Positions 8,715 to 17,873 of a DNA stretch of 64,000 nt are shown here, piece after piece. Position 1 is the first letter of the stretch. Each line of letters starts with the position of its first letter. A model generated the notes under the pieces. That model was not told the DNA's origin and did no database searches. It saw only the letters and a list, made by a program, of their open reading frames with translations. The stretch lies in contig NZ_JAKNUT010000001.1 in NCBI RefSeq assembly GCF_023155855.1, forward strand, positions 496,001-560,000. The letters run 5' to 3'. The DNA is from Microbacterium aoyamense (GTDB lineage: Bacteria > Actinomycetota > Actinomycetes > Actinomycetales > Microbacteriaceae). A program made the position numbers and the translations under genes.

Positions 8715-10259
8715 GTGAATCTGACCGATGAGGGGCAGGCGGAGCGCGAGCTGCGGCGCGCCGTGTCGTCCGGTCGGCCGGAGACGATCGCGCGGGCCGC
8801 CCTCGCGAACATCTGGCCCCTGTACAGCGCGCACTTCGATCTGCTCACCTCCACGGTGGAAGCGCTGCCCGGCGCTGTGCTCGAGCGGTATCCGGTCCTG
8901 AAGATCCTGCATCCGATGACTCCCGTCCTCGCCCGAGCGACGCGACCGTTCAAGCCCCTCGTCTCACCCGACGAGGCCCGCACGATGAGTCCCGACGAGC
9001 TCGACATCCTGACCGTCGTGCAGATGGTGGGCTTCCGCTTCAGCGGGGATGTCGCGGCCGCCCTCATCTACGCACGGCGCCTCGAGGACCGCATCGTCCA
9101 GGTGCGCGTCGAGTCGCGCGAGCGCACCGATGGACCCCTGTGGTTCTATCACCACCAGATCGGCTCGACGCTGCTCGCCGCAGGCGACTCGTCGCGCGCA
9201 CTCCTCGCGTTCGCGACGGCACGGCAGCTCGGCCGCTTCTCGCAACAGCCCTACGCGGAACGGCTCGCCCTCGGGCGGGCCGCGCTCGCGCACGCGATGC
9301 GCGGGTCGCTCGACGAAGCCGATCTCGCCCTGACGGATGCGCGGACTCAGCCGACGCCCTCGCGCGCCCACGCGGCTGCCAGCCGTATGACCGAGGCGAC
9401 GGCAGCGGCGATCGTCGCCGTCGAGCGCATGTCCGACGACCTCGACGACCTCCTCGCGGCGCTCGAGCCGTACGACAGCATCGAGCTCACGTGGCCGTTC
9501 GCGCTCCTCGCCCGTGCGCGAGCATTCTCTGCCCGGCAGCGACCCGACGAAGCGATCGAGGCGGTGCGGCTCGCGAGCGATGCGCATCCTTTCCAGCACG
9601 GCTCGGTCGCGACCGACATCATCAATGCGGCGTCGATCGACGCCCTGTGGGCACTCGGCGACGCGACCGCCGCACGACGCATCGCCGAGTCCACGGCGGC
9701 GCCGGGTCGACTCACGCGCTTCGCCGCGGTGCGGCTCGCGCTGCTGGATGCGCGACCGGATGCCGCGGCCCGTGGCATCCTGGAGCTCTCGCGCGACCCC
9801 GCACTGGGACCCGGGCACCGCGCCGAGCTGCTGCTGCTTTCGACCTGGCAGGACTTCGTGCGCGGCGACGACGTCGATCCCGAGGCGGCGGCGCACGTCG
9901 CGCGCCTCGCGGCGAAGCGCGGCATCCGTCGCCTGCTCGCGACGATGCCCGCACAGCTGATCGACGCTGTCCGCGCGCGTCTGTCGGTCGCCGACTGCGA
10001 GGTCTTCGACTCCGCGACCGACCGGCTCGCGCATCTGGATCTGCCCCGCCGACCGTCGCTCACGGGCAGCGAGGCCAGGGTTCTGGGCGCTCTTCCGAAG
10101 CACCCGACGACCGCGGAACTCGCTGCCGCGTTCCACGTCTCGCCCAACACGATCAAGACGCAGCTGAAGTCGCTGTATCGCAAGCTCGGCTGCACGAATC
10201 GGGACGACGCGATCAAGGTCGCTGCGCGGCTCCACCTCATCGCACTCGATGGTGACTGA
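8715..10259 (+). CDS. LuxR-family transcriptional regulator, paralogue 1
   Basis: 514 residues. The C-terminus (about 450-510) is a LuxR/GerE helix-turn-helix with HVSPNTIKTQLKSLYRKLG. The N-terminal 440 residues are helical and TPR-like, without a Walker A motif, so it is not a full LAL/MalT ATPase. The GTG start gives exactly the same length as paralogue 2 and an aligned N-terminus (MNL.D then AVSSG). Shared blocks such as LHPMTPVLAR and TRPFKPL run along most of both proteins. It follows the Ntn hydrolase and precedes the ThrE-type exporter by 23 bases. The ligand is unknown. Confidence 0.85.
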   Translation: MNLTDEGQAERELRRAVSSGRPETIARAALANIWPLYSAHFDLLTSTVEALPGAVLERYPVLKILHPMTPVLARATRPFKPLVSPDEARTMSPDELDILTVVQMVGFRFSGDVAAALIYARRLEDRIVQVRVESRERTDGPLWFYHHQIGSTLLAAGDSSRALLAFATARQLGRFSQQPYAERLALGRAALAHAMRGSLDEADLALTDARTQPTPSRAHAAASRMTEATAAAIVAVERMSDDLDDLLAALEPYDSIELTWPFALLARARAFSARQRPDEAIEAVRLASDAHPFQHGSVATDIINAASIDALWALGDATAARRIAESTAAPGRLTRFAAVRLALLDARPDAAARGILELSRDPALGPGHRAELLLLSTWQDFVRGDDVDPEAAAHVARLAAKRGIRRLLATMPAQLIDAVRARLSVADCEVFDSATDRLAHLDLPRRPSLTGSEARVLGALPKHPTTAELAAAFHVSPNTIKTQLKSLYRKLGCTNRDDAIKVAARLHLIALDGD

Positions 10260-10282
10260 CCGCACGGCGAGGAGGATTCGAG

Positions 10283-11605
10283 ATGACAGGACTGATCGAA
10301 CGGGCGCGTGGCGCGCTGCAGGCGCTGCGCAGCGCGCCCGTCGTCGACGAAGAGGCGGCAGCGGGCACGGGCGTGCCCGCGATGATCGGTGAGTTCGGTG
10401 CGGCGATGCTGGCCGCGTCGCAGGCGACCAGCGACGTGGAAGAGACGCTCAAACGCCTGGCTGTGCGCTACGACCGGCCGGACCTGCGCGTCTTCGTGCT
10501 CCCCACGCTCGTGCTGATCGAGGATCCGCATTCGAGCCCCGCCGAGACATCCATCTTCCCGGCCGATCAGGCGGCGCTCCGCCTCGACCAGTCCGCCGCG
10601 GTGGAGCGACTGATCCGGCGCGCGTTCGCCCAGCAGACTCCCGCGTCCGCGATCCTCGACGAGCTCGCGGACATCCGCGTGAGCGGCCCGAGGTTCGGAC
10701 CCGTGCTCGCGGTCGCGGGCTACACCCTCCTCACCGTGGGGTTCGGGCTGGTGCTGAACCCGACGCTCACGGCGCTGCCGGTCTACGTCGTGCTCGGGAT
10801 GATCGTCGGGACGATCGTCCACCTCGCGAGCCGCGTCGCGACGCTCTCACTCATCCTGCCGGTGCTCACGGCGTTCACCGTGACTCTGCTCATCTCGCTT
10901 CTCGTGCGGCCGCTCGTGCACGACGACGTCCTGCGTCTCGTTGCGCCATCGCTCGTGTCGTTCCTGCCCGGACTCACACTCACGATCGCCGCGGTCGAGT
11001 TGAGTTCAGGTCAGGTCATGGCCGGAGCGAGCAGGCTCGTGTACGGCGTGGCGCGCCTCGGCCTGCTCGCCTTCGGAGTCTTCGCCGGCATCTCGGTCGC
11101 CGGCGAACCGACGGTGTCGTCGGTGCAGGGGACGCAGCTCGGGGCATGGGCGCCCTGGGTCGGCATCCTCCTGGTGAGCCTCGGTTACTACCTCTTCTCA
11201 TCCGCGCCTAACGGATCCTGGATCTGGATCCTCTACGCGCTCGTGGTCGCCTACGCGGCGCAGCTGCTGGGCGATCTGCTGGTCGGCGCGGAGCTCTCGG
11301 GGCTCGTGGGTGCCCTCATCGTGATCCCGGCTGTGCACCTCGCCGGGCGCCTCCGCGCCGCACCGTCCACAGCCATCATGCTCACGTGCGCCTACTGGCT
11401 GCTCGTCCCCGGTGCCATGGGATTCATCGGCCTGACCGAAGCGGCCGCGGGCACGGCGGGCGCCGTCGCCACGATCCTCCGGACGTTCGGCTCGCTGATC
11501 GCGATCTCGATCGGGATGCTGCTCGGCGCCGGCCTCACGCGGGACGCCACGGCCGTCGTGCGCGGATGGCGCCGAGGGCGCGTGGCAGAAGGCTCGTCCG
11601 CATGA
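10283..11605 (+). CDS. ThrE-family threonine/serine exporter-like protein
   Basis: 440 residues. There is a soluble N-terminal domain of about 130 residues, then around ten membrane segments in two groups (residues 150-285 and 295-430). This corresponds to the fused ThrE and ThrE_2 domains of the Corynebacterium glutamicum exporter family, which releases threonine and serine by proton antiport. A GAGGAGG ribosome binding site lies seven bases before the ATG. The gene ends in an ATGA overlap with the AI-2E-type permease. It could export another small polar metabolite. Its position between regulators suggests control by paralogue 1. Confidence 0.85.
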   Translation: MTGLIERARGALQALRSAPVVDEEAAAGTGVPAMIGEFGAAMLAASQATSDVEETLKRLAVRYDRPDLRVFVLPTLVLIEDPHSSPAETSIFPADQAALRLDQSAAVERLIRRAFAQQTPASAILDELADIRVSGPRFGPVLAVAGYTLLTVGFGLVLNPTLTALPVYVVLGMIVGTIVHLASRVATLSLILPVLTAFTVTLLISLLVRPLVHDDVLRLVAPSLVSFLPGLTLTIAAVELSSGQVMAGASRLVYGVARLGLLAFGVFAGISVAGEPTVSSVQGTQLGAWAPWVGILLVSLGYYLFSSAPNGSWIWILYALVVAYAAQLLGDLLVGAELSGLVGALIVIPAVHLAGRLRAAPSTAIMLTCAYWLLVPGAMGFIGLTEAAAGTAGAVATILRTFGSLIAISIGMLLGAGLTRDATAVVRGWRRGRVAEGSSA

Positions 11606-12660
11606 ACGAGCGGCGCGCGCTCCTGGATCGACCGTTCGGCACGGGGTTCTTCGTCACGCTCGGCGGCCTCGTCGCGGTCGCCATCGGCGTCGCGGTGTCG
11701 AACCTGTCGACCGTCCTGATCGCGATCGCGTTCGCCCTGTTCGCCGCCCTCGGCCTGAACCCCGTCGTGCGCAATCTGCAGCGGCTCGGCGTCACGCGCG
11801 GGTGGGCGATCACGATCGTCTACGCCGGCTTGGCGATCGTGCTGGCCGGCGTGCTGGTGGTCGTGCTCCCCACTGCCGTGAGTCAGATCGCCCAGTTCGT
11901 GCGGAGCGTGCCGCACCTGGTCGCGGACTTCCAGAAGACGAGCGCGTACACATGGCTCGTCGCCACGTTCGGGGTCGACGTGAACACGCTCGTCAGCGAC
12001 GTGCAGTCCTACCTCACGCGCGCTGACACGATCACGACGATCGGCAAAGGCGCGCTGCAGATCGGCGGAACGGTCGCGGCATCCGTCTCGGGAACGATCG
12101 TCGCGCTCGTGCTGAGCCTCTACTTCCTCGCGGCGCTGCCCGCGATGAAGGCGGCGCTCGCACGTCTGTTCCCGGCTCGTGTGCGGGCGAAGGTCGTCGA
12201 GCTCACGGACGACATCGCGGACTCCGTCGGCGGTTACGTCGTCGGAATGGTCGTGCTGGCATTCTGCAACGCCGTCGTCGCCCTCGTCCTCCACCTCGCG
12301 CTGCAGTTGAAGTACCCCATGCTCATGGCCGTCGTCGCGTTCCTCCTCACTCTCATCCCGCTCGTGGGATCGGTGCTCTACTGGATCGTCGCATCGTCGC
12401 TCGCCCTCTTCTCGGGTTGGGTGCCCGCGCTCCTGTTCGCAGCGATCTATCTCGTCTACATGCAGCTCGAGGCGTACGTCCTGACGCCGAAGGTCATGAA
12501 CCGCGCGATCTCGGTCCCTGGTGCGCTCGTCGTCATAGGCGCGCTCATCGGCGGCACGATTCTGGGGCTCCTCGGGGCTCTCGTCGCGGTTCCGGTGACG
12601 GCGTCGCTGCTGATCATCGCGAAGCAGGTGCTCCTGCCCAGGCAGGATGCGAAGACCTGA
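11602..12660 (+). CDS. AI-2E/TqsA/PerM-family transporter
   Basis: 352 residues with about eight membrane segments. The pattern is that of the AI-2E transporter family: two N-terminal helices, a hydrophilic loop (about 85-150) and a conserved C-terminal half with a Pro/Gly-rich LVGSVLYW element and final segments LVVIGALIGGTILGLLGALV. A longer in-frame extension upstream is ThrE shadow; the ATG at 11602 overlaps the ThrE stop. Family members export AI-2 in E. coli or act as Na+/H+ antiporters in other bacteria, so no substrate is assigned. It ends three bases before the convergent second LuxR gene. Confidence 0.85.
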   Translation: MNERRALLDRPFGTGFFVTLGGLVAVAIGVAVSNLSTVLIAIAFALFAALGLNPVVRNLQRLGVTRGWAITIVYAGLAIVLAGVLVVVLPTAVSQIAQFVRSVPHLVADFQKTSAYTWLVATFGVDVNTLVSDVQSYLTRADTITTIGKGALQIGGTVAASVSGTIVALVLSLYFLAALPAMKAALARLFPARVRAKVVELTDDIADSVGGYVVGMVVLAFCNAVVALVLHLALQLKYPMLMAVVAFLLTLIPLVGSVLYWIVASSLALFSGWVPALLFAAIYLVYMQLEAYVLTPKVMNRAISVPGALVVIGALIGGTILGLLGALVAVPVTASLLIIAKQVLLPRQDAKT

Positions 12661-12663
12661 CGG

Positions 12664-14208
12664 TCAGTCGCCGTCGGCCCCGATGAGGTGCAGTCGCGAG
12701 GCCGTCTTGATGGCTTCGTCGCGCGTCGAGGACCCGAGCTTGCGATACAGCGACTGCAGCTGAGACTTGATGGTGTTCGGCGAGACGTGGAAGGTCTCGG
12801 CGATCGCGGCCGTCGTCTGGTGCGAGGGGAGCGCGTTGAGCACGCGGCGCTCTCCCGTCGTCAGGATGGGGCGCGGATGCATCTCGAAGTTCGCCAAGCC
12901 CGAGGTGACGGCGTCGAACTCCGCCGCAGGCTCGCTCGGCAGGAGAGCGCGGACATGATCGACGAGCTGCCGCGGCATGATCGCGAGCAGTCGCCGGCTG
13001 TCACGCTTGCGCGCGATGCGCGAGATCTGCAGGGCCGTGTCGCGATCGATGTCGTCCGTGCGAGCGAGTTCGAGCCAGCCGCCGAGGAGCACCGACTCGG
13101 CACGCTGCGCAGGGCCGAGCGACTGATCGGCGGCGAGCACGCGCAGCGCGTGCCCTGCCACATCGAAGCGACCGTCATGCAGTGCGACACGCACCGTGGC
13201 GAGTCGCGTCAGAGTCCCGGCATCCACGTTCTCGTCTGCAATCCTGCGGGCGAGCGTGATGTCTCCTATCGCGAGGAGCGCCTTGATGGAGGTCGCGGCC
13301 ACGACGTCCGTAGCGAACGAGCCTTGCTGGGCGGGGTGCGAGTCGCTCGCGAGATGAATCGCCTCGAGCGCGTCCTCGGGCTGACGACGGGCGAGGAACG
13401 CCCGCGCCCTGGCGAGCAGTGCGAAAGGCCACGTGAGTTCGATGGTGTCGTAGGGATCCAGCGCGGCGAGCGCATCGTCGAGATCGTCCGACATGCGATC
13501 GACCGCGATGAGGGCGGCGGCAGTGGCTTCGCTCGTCCGGCACGAGTCCACGTGCGCGACCGTCGGCATCGGCGCCGTCTTCGCAGCGGCCAACGCGCGC
13601 TCGGCATCGCCGAGCGAGCCCCGCACGGCGTGCGCGAGGGCCTCTCTGCCGAGCGCCATCCTCTCGGCATCGCGCTGGATCGAGAATCGGCCGAGCTGAC
13701 GCGATGTCGCGAACTCGAGCAGCGCGCGTGTCGTGTCGCCCGCGGCGAGGAGCGTCGACCCGATCTGGTGGTGGAAGAACCACAGCGGACCGTCGGTGCG
13801 CTCGCGGGACTCCACACGTGTCTGCAGGATGCGGTCCTCGAGTCGCCGCGCGTAGGACAGCGCCGCCGTCACATCGCCGCTCGTGCGGAATGCGATCATC
13901 TGAACGAGGGTGAGGAAGTCCACCTCCTCAGGGCTCATCGTGCGTGCATCGTCCTGATAGATCAATGGCTTGAACGGGCGCGTCGTGCGCGCGAGCACAG
14001 GGGTCATCGGATGCAGCATCTTCAGCATCGGGTGACGCTCGAGCACGGGGCTCGGCAGGCCCACGATCGCGGACCGCAGCGCGCCCGCATGGGCGCTGTA
14101 AAGCGGCCAGATGTTGGCGACGGCGGCGCGCGCGATGGCGTCGGCGCTGCCCGAGCTCACCGCTCGGTCCAGTTCGTCCTTCGCCTTCACCGGGTCGTTG
14201 AGGTTCAC
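12664..14208 (-). CDS. LuxR-family transcriptional regulator, paralogue 2
   Basis: 514 residues and clearly paralogous to the regulator at 8.7 kb along its whole length: IARAA.ANIWPLYSAH, LHPMTPVLAR, MSDDLDD and an almost identical LuxR helix-turn-helix with FHVSPNTIKSQLQSLYRKLG. The N-terminal region is TPR-like and has no nucleotide-binding motif. The frame extends 20 codons upstream, but the GTG at 14208 has AGGGG before it and gives the same length and N-terminus as paralogue 1. It converges on the ThrE/AI-2E-type operon and is divergent from the HdeD-family gene, 257 bases away. Confidence 0.85.
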   Translation of the reverse strand: MNLNDPVKAKDELDRAVSSGSADAIARAAVANIWPLYSAHAGALRSAIVGLPSPVLERHPMLKMLHPMTPVLARTTRPFKPLIYQDDARTMSPEEVDFLTLVQMIAFRTSGDVTAALSYARRLEDRILQTRVESRERTDGPLWFFHHQIGSTLLAAGDTTRALLEFATSRQLGRFSIQRDAERMALGREALAHAVRGSLGDAERALAAAKTAPMPTVAHVDSCRTSEATAAALIAVDRMSDDLDDALAALDPYDTIELTWPFALLARARAFLARRQPEDALEAIHLASDSHPAQQGSFATDVVAATSIKALLAIGDITLARRIADENVDAGTLTRLATVRVALHDGRFDVAGHALRVLAADQSLGPAQRAESVLLGGWLELARTDDIDRDTALQISRIARKRDSRRLLAIMPRQLVDHVRALLPSEPAAEFDAVTSGLANFEMHPRPILTTGERRVLNALPSHQTTAAIAETFHVSPNTIKSQLQSLYRKLGSSTRDEAIKTASRLHLIGADGD

Positions 14209-14465
14209 GGCATCCCCTGTTCGTTCTGGTTCGCGATCAGATCCCCCCGATCGCTCGAACCGCTTCATTTCTACTGATCCGGGAGTCCGCTCACAGGGGT
14301 TTGGTCACCACTTCACCCTCGACATCACCCAGGGGCACCCTGCGACCACCCGGCGCGAAGCGGATGAAACGGCGGATGACGGAGCGGGTGAACTTCGGCT
14401 GCCGGAGCGTCGCGGCATCCGACCGTCTCGGCATGCTGGGATCCCGCCGGAGAAGGACGAACCGC

Positions 14466-15020
14466 ATGACCGCAGACACCTCGAAAACCGCCGTGAACGG
14501 CATCCGCACCGCCATCGGCGTCGGCGGCACTCTCGCCGTGGTGGTCGGCGTGCTCATCCTCGTCTGGCCGGGCAAGACGGCCATCGTGGTGACGGCCATC
14601 ATCGCGATCTACGCGATCGCCGCCGGGCTGGCCTACGCAGGATTCGGCGTCTTCACCAGGGACCGAGGTGGATGGTCGCGCGTCGGACACATCGTGCTCG
14701 GCCTGCTCTTCGTGGTCGCCGGCGCCGTCGCCCTCACCAACCTCAGCCGGACCGCGGTCTGGCTCGCGGTCTTCGTCGGCATCCTGGTCGCGGTCATGTG
14801 GATCGTCGAGGGGATCGTGGCGCTGTCGACTCTTCGTGACGCGCCGTCGATGGGGTGGTCGATCGCCTACGCGAGCCTCAGCATCGTCGCAGGCGTCGTG
14901 CTCCTCTTCGCCCCTGCGTGGGGAGTCGTGCTGCTGTGGTGGATCCTCGGCTTCTCGCTCGTCGTCCTCGGCATCATGAACATCGTCCGTGCGTTCCGGT
15001 ACGGCTCGGCGCACGACTGA
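14466..15020 (+). CDS. HdeD/DUF308 family membrane protein
   Basis: 184 residues with six membrane helices and short loops, the fold and size of HdeD (acid-resistance membrane protein of E. coli) and DUF308 proteins. Typical elements are the Gly-rich first helix, LVWPGKTA after it, and a WWILGFSLVVLGIMNIVRAF end. AGAAGGAC lies before the ATG; the longer open frame from 14301 has no ribosome binding site. It lies between two LuxR-type regulators and points at paralogue 3. An acid-stress role is known only for E. coli HdeD and is not shown here. Confidence 0.85.
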   Translation: MTADTSKTAVNGIRTAIGVGGTLAVVVGVLILVWPGKTAIVVTAIIAIYAIAAGLAYAGFGVFTRDRGGWSRVGHIVLGLLFVVAGAVALTNLSRTAVWLAVFVGILVAVMWIVEGIVALSTLRDAPSMGWSIAYASLSIVAGVVLLFAPAWGVVLLWWILGFSLVVLGIMNIVRAFRYGSAHD

Positions 15021-15047
15021 TGTCCGCCGGTTGCGCCGTCGCGTCGA

Positions 15048-16619
15048 TCACGCGGTGAAGGGTGGGAGCTCGTGTCCCGCGAGTGACGGGCCGACGTCGC
15101 GAACGATCGGCGAGCGCAGCTCGAGTGCTTCGCGGCGTGACGAGACGCCGAGCTTGCGATAGAGCGAGCTCAGATGAGTCTTCACGGTGTTCGGGGAGAG
15201 GAAGAGCGCCGATGCGAGATCCGCGACCCGATCGTGATGCGGGAGAGCGGCGAACACCCGTCGTTCGCTCGCGGTGAGGTGGAGGTTCGCGTGGCCCAGG
15301 TCCGCGAAGGTCATCCCGGCGGTCGCTTCGTCGAAGGCCTCTCGAACATCCTCGGGCATGTGCCGGCGCGCCGACTCGGCGACCCATCTCGGAACCATGC
15401 GCACGACCCTGCGGTAATCGGGGTTGAGTCCGACCAGTGCGAACTTGCGCGCCGCGTCGACGGTCAGCGTCTCTCGTCCCACCATCTCCCACACGCGAAG
15501 GCAGGTGATCTCGGCCTCGCTCACCGGCGATGTCCAGCGCGCCGATCCGATCTCGCGCAGACGTGCGGATGCGGCGTCGAAGTCGCCGATCACGAGATCG
15601 AGCCGAGTCAACTGGCTCAGGAGCATCGGCCCCGGTTCGCGGATGCGCTTCCCCGTTTCGACGGCTTCCGCCTCCTGTCCGAGCTGGAGGAAGACCTCGA
15701 TATAGGTCCGAGTAAGGATGTCGGCGGGGATCGTCCCGTCCTGCACACGATGAGTCGACGCGGCGACTCGGGCGATCTCGAACGCATCCGTCGGACGCCC
15801 GCCGAGGATCGCGTGACGCACGCGCGCCAGGGTGACGAACGGCCACGTGAAGGCCGTCGATTCGAGACTCGACAGGACCGCCGGGTCGAAGGCGTCGAGC
15901 GAGGCTGCACGTTCCAGAGCGATGAGCGCGTCGGCGGATCCCTCCGTTCCGCGTCCCTGCGCCGCGTACGGGCCGGTGAGACTCGGAAGGGAGCGGGCTG
16001 CGGTCAGCGATTCGGTCGCGTCCGCGATGCTTCCCCGGAGCGCCTCCGCCAGCGCAAGCCGCGCGAGCGACGCGCGCTCCGCGTTCTGCGAGCCGGACAC
16101 GCGCCCGACATCCCTCGCCTTCGAGAGCTCCCGCACGGCGCCCACCGTGTCACCCATGAGAAGAAGCGTCGAACCCATCTCGTAGTGGAGGAACCAGAGG
16201 ATGCTCCCGCGCTGCGCGCGCTCCGGCACGTCCATCGTGTACACGCGATCGGCGAGTTCGCCCGCGTACGCAGCGCTCGAGCGCAGATCGCCGTTCATGC
16301 GCGCGGCCAGGATCTCCATCGTGACGATCGCATCGCGACCCGTCGCTCCGTGCACCGGCGCGTCGCGCAGCGACTCCACGTCGAAGGCCGTGCTCGAACC
16401 CGCCATCGCCGGCGCGATCGGATGAAGCATGCGCAGCACCGGGTATCGAGCGAGCGTCGGGCCCGAGATGCTGCCGACGGCCTCCTGCAGTGCTTCGATG
16501 TGCTGGTCGTACAAAGGCCACAGGTGTCGATGGATGACGGATGCGATCGTCTCGACGTCGCCCGATCGGCGTGCCTCATCCAGCGCATCGCGAGCGATCG
16601 ACGCCTCGTCCTGCAACAT
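15048..16619 (-). CDS. LuxR-family transcriptional regulator, paralogue 3 (divergent)
   Basis: 523 residues with the same plan as the two regulators at 8.7 and 12.7 kb: a TPR-like N-terminal region and a C-terminal LuxR helix-turn-helix with FLSPNTVKTHLSSLYRKLG. It keeps HLWPLYDQH, LRMLHPIAPAMA and the DGPLWFYHH-like block (GSILWFLHY) but is clearly more distant. I chose the ATG at 16619 (GGGGG upstream), which aligns with the paralogues; the frame is open to 16799 but that part has no counterpart. A 245-base gap separates it from the divergent patatin gene. Confidence 0.82.
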   Translation of the reverse strand: MLQDEASIARDALDEARRSGDVETIASVIHRHLWPLYDQHIEALQEAVGSISGPTLARYPVLRMLHPIAPAMAGSSTAFDVESLRDAPVHGATGRDAIVTMEILAARMNGDLRSSAAYAGELADRVYTMDVPERAQRGSILWFLHYEMGSTLLLMGDTVGAVRELSKARDVGRVSGSQNAERASLARLALAEALRGSIADATESLTAARSLPSLTGPYAAQGRGTEGSADALIALERAASLDAFDPAVLSSLESTAFTWPFVTLARVRHAILGGRPTDAFEIARVAASTHRVQDGTIPADILTRTYIEVFLQLGQEAEAVETGKRIREPGPMLLSQLTRLDLVIGDFDAASARLREIGSARWTSPVSEAEITCLRVWEMVGRETLTVDAARKFALVGLNPDYRRVVRMVPRWVAESARRHMPEDVREAFDEATAGMTFADLGHANLHLTASERRVFAALPHHDRVADLASALFLSPNTVKTHLSSLYRKLGVSSRREALELRSPIVRDVGPSLAGHELPPFTA

Positions 16620-16864
16620 CCCGCACCCCCACACCGTGGCGCCCGAAGCGTCGACGATGATCGACTCGATCAGCTTCGCCGCTCCTTCAACGGCGCATTC
16701 TCGACACAGACTGGCACAGAATCGACGCCGCGCGCCTGAAGCGACATGCGACGCAAGTCCCGCCGCGGGCAAGATCATCCCTGGCCTCACCTCCGGCATC
16801 CCTCCCCGATCACCCTTCCGTCGTCCGGCCTCCGCGACGGATCAGAGGGTGATAACTTCGCGAG

Positions 16865-17617
16865 GTGCAGCGCGAGAAGTCCCCCGATGAAGACCCGCTC
16901 CTCGGCATCGCCCTGAGCGGCGGAGGGGCGTTCGGTGCCGCCCACGTCGGAGTGCTGCAGGTGCTCGAGGAGCGCGGCATCCGTCCCGGCATCGTCACCG
17001 GCACGAGCTCGGGCGCCCTCGTCGGCGCGGCATACGCCGCGGGTCTCGACGGCGCGGCGATCGAGCGGATCGCCCGCGGCTTCCGCTGGAGCCGCATCGC
17101 ACGGTGGACCCTGCAACCGCGATGGGGTCTGCTCGACACGCACGTCGTGACGACCGCCATCCATCGCCTCCTCGGCGAGGATCCGCGCATCGAGGACCTC
17201 CCCCGTCGCTTCGGCGCCGTCGCGACCGACCTTCGCACCCGCAGGGCGGTGACGCTCGACAGCGGGCCGCTCAGCAGCGCGCTGCGCGCGACGATCGCGG
17301 TGCCCGGCCTGCTGCCGCCCGTGCGGGTGGGAGGTCGTCTGCTCGCCGACGGCGGCATGGTCGACAATGTGCCGCATGCGGCTGCCCGCTCCCTCGGTGC
17401 CGAGCGCGTCATCGTGGTGCACCTGCACGCCAAATGGGAGAACGTCCGGATGATGCGAACCGTCACGGCGACCGCCGACCTCGCTCGCGATCCGTCGGTC
17501 ACGCTGATCCAGCCCGAGATGGAGCGGATGGCCCAGTGGACGATGCGCGATGTCCCCCGCCTGATCGCCGAGGGGCAGCGTGCCGCGAACGCCGCGCTCG
17601 ACACAAGGCGGCAGTAA
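16865..17617 (+). CDS. Patatin-like phospholipase / NTE-family esterase
   Basis: 250 residues, the RssA-like single-domain form. The oxyanion hole GGGAFG (residues 19-24), nucleophile elbow GTSSG (Ser48) and DGG (Asp162) of the Ser-Asp dyad are all present. It has no signal peptide or membrane segment, so it should be a cytoplasmic or peripheral serine esterase acting on lipid acyl esters. The GTG start has only a weak ribosome binding site. It is transcribed divergently from regulator paralogue 3 and ends about 94 bases before a strong terminator shared with the convergent tRNA. Confidence 0.87.
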   Translation: MQREKSPDEDPLLGIALSGGGAFGAAHVGVLQVLEERGIRPGIVTGTSSGALVGAAYAAGLDGAAIERIARGFRWSRIARWTLQPRWGLLDTHVVTTAIHRLLGEDPRIEDLPRRFGAVATDLRTRRAVTLDSGPLSSALRATIAVPGLLPPVRVGGRLLADGGMVDNVPHAAARSLGAERVIVVHLHAKWENVRMMRTVTATADLARDPSVTLIQPEMERMAQWTMRDVPRLIAEGQRAANAALDTRRQ

Positions 17618-17710
17618 CTCAGACGTACCGCCCGGCGACGGGCCGCGGGGTACGCGGAGAGCGGGCGTCGTGACGTTGCCTCGTCGCGGACCCTGATCAT
17701 GCCGCAAATG

Positions 17711-17737
17711 GAAAAAGCCCCTGATCGGGGCTTTTTC
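17711..17737. terminator. Bidirectional rho-independent terminator
   Basis: Perfect 11-bp stem GAAAAAGCCCC/GGGGCTTTTTC with a 5-base loop. It gives a T-run in both directions and sits immediately beyond the 3' end of the minus-strand tRNA and after the plus-strand patatin gene. Confidence 0.9.
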
Positions 17738-17828
17738 TGGCGGTGACGGTGGGATTTGAACCCACGGTAGGGGGTTACCCTACACAACTTTTCGAGAGTT
17801 GCACCTTCGGCCGCTCGGACACGTCACC
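17738..17828 (-). tRNA. serU: tRNA-Ser (anticodon CGA)
   Basis: Read on the minus strand, it has acceptor stem GGTGACG/CGTCACC, a D-arm, anticodon stem CAACT/AGTTG with loop CTCGAAA (anticodon CGA), a long variable arm as in class II tRNAs, T-arm GTGGG-TTCAAAT-CCCAC, and encoded GCCA at the 3' end (17738-17741). It decodes UCG serine codons. The gene symbol is only by analogy. Confidence 0.95.
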
Positions 17829-17873
17829 GTGGGATAGTTTACGACACGCCGACGGATGCCGCGAATCGGGCCG

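Noticed and set aside
8715..10259. LAL/MalT-type ATPase regulator
   Set aside because: No Walker A or B motif exists in the N-terminal region of any of the three LuxR paralogues, and they are about half the LAL length.
11602..12660. AI-2 exporter proving LuxS-type quorum sensing
   Set aside because: The family includes Na+/H+ antiporters and no luxS is in the window.
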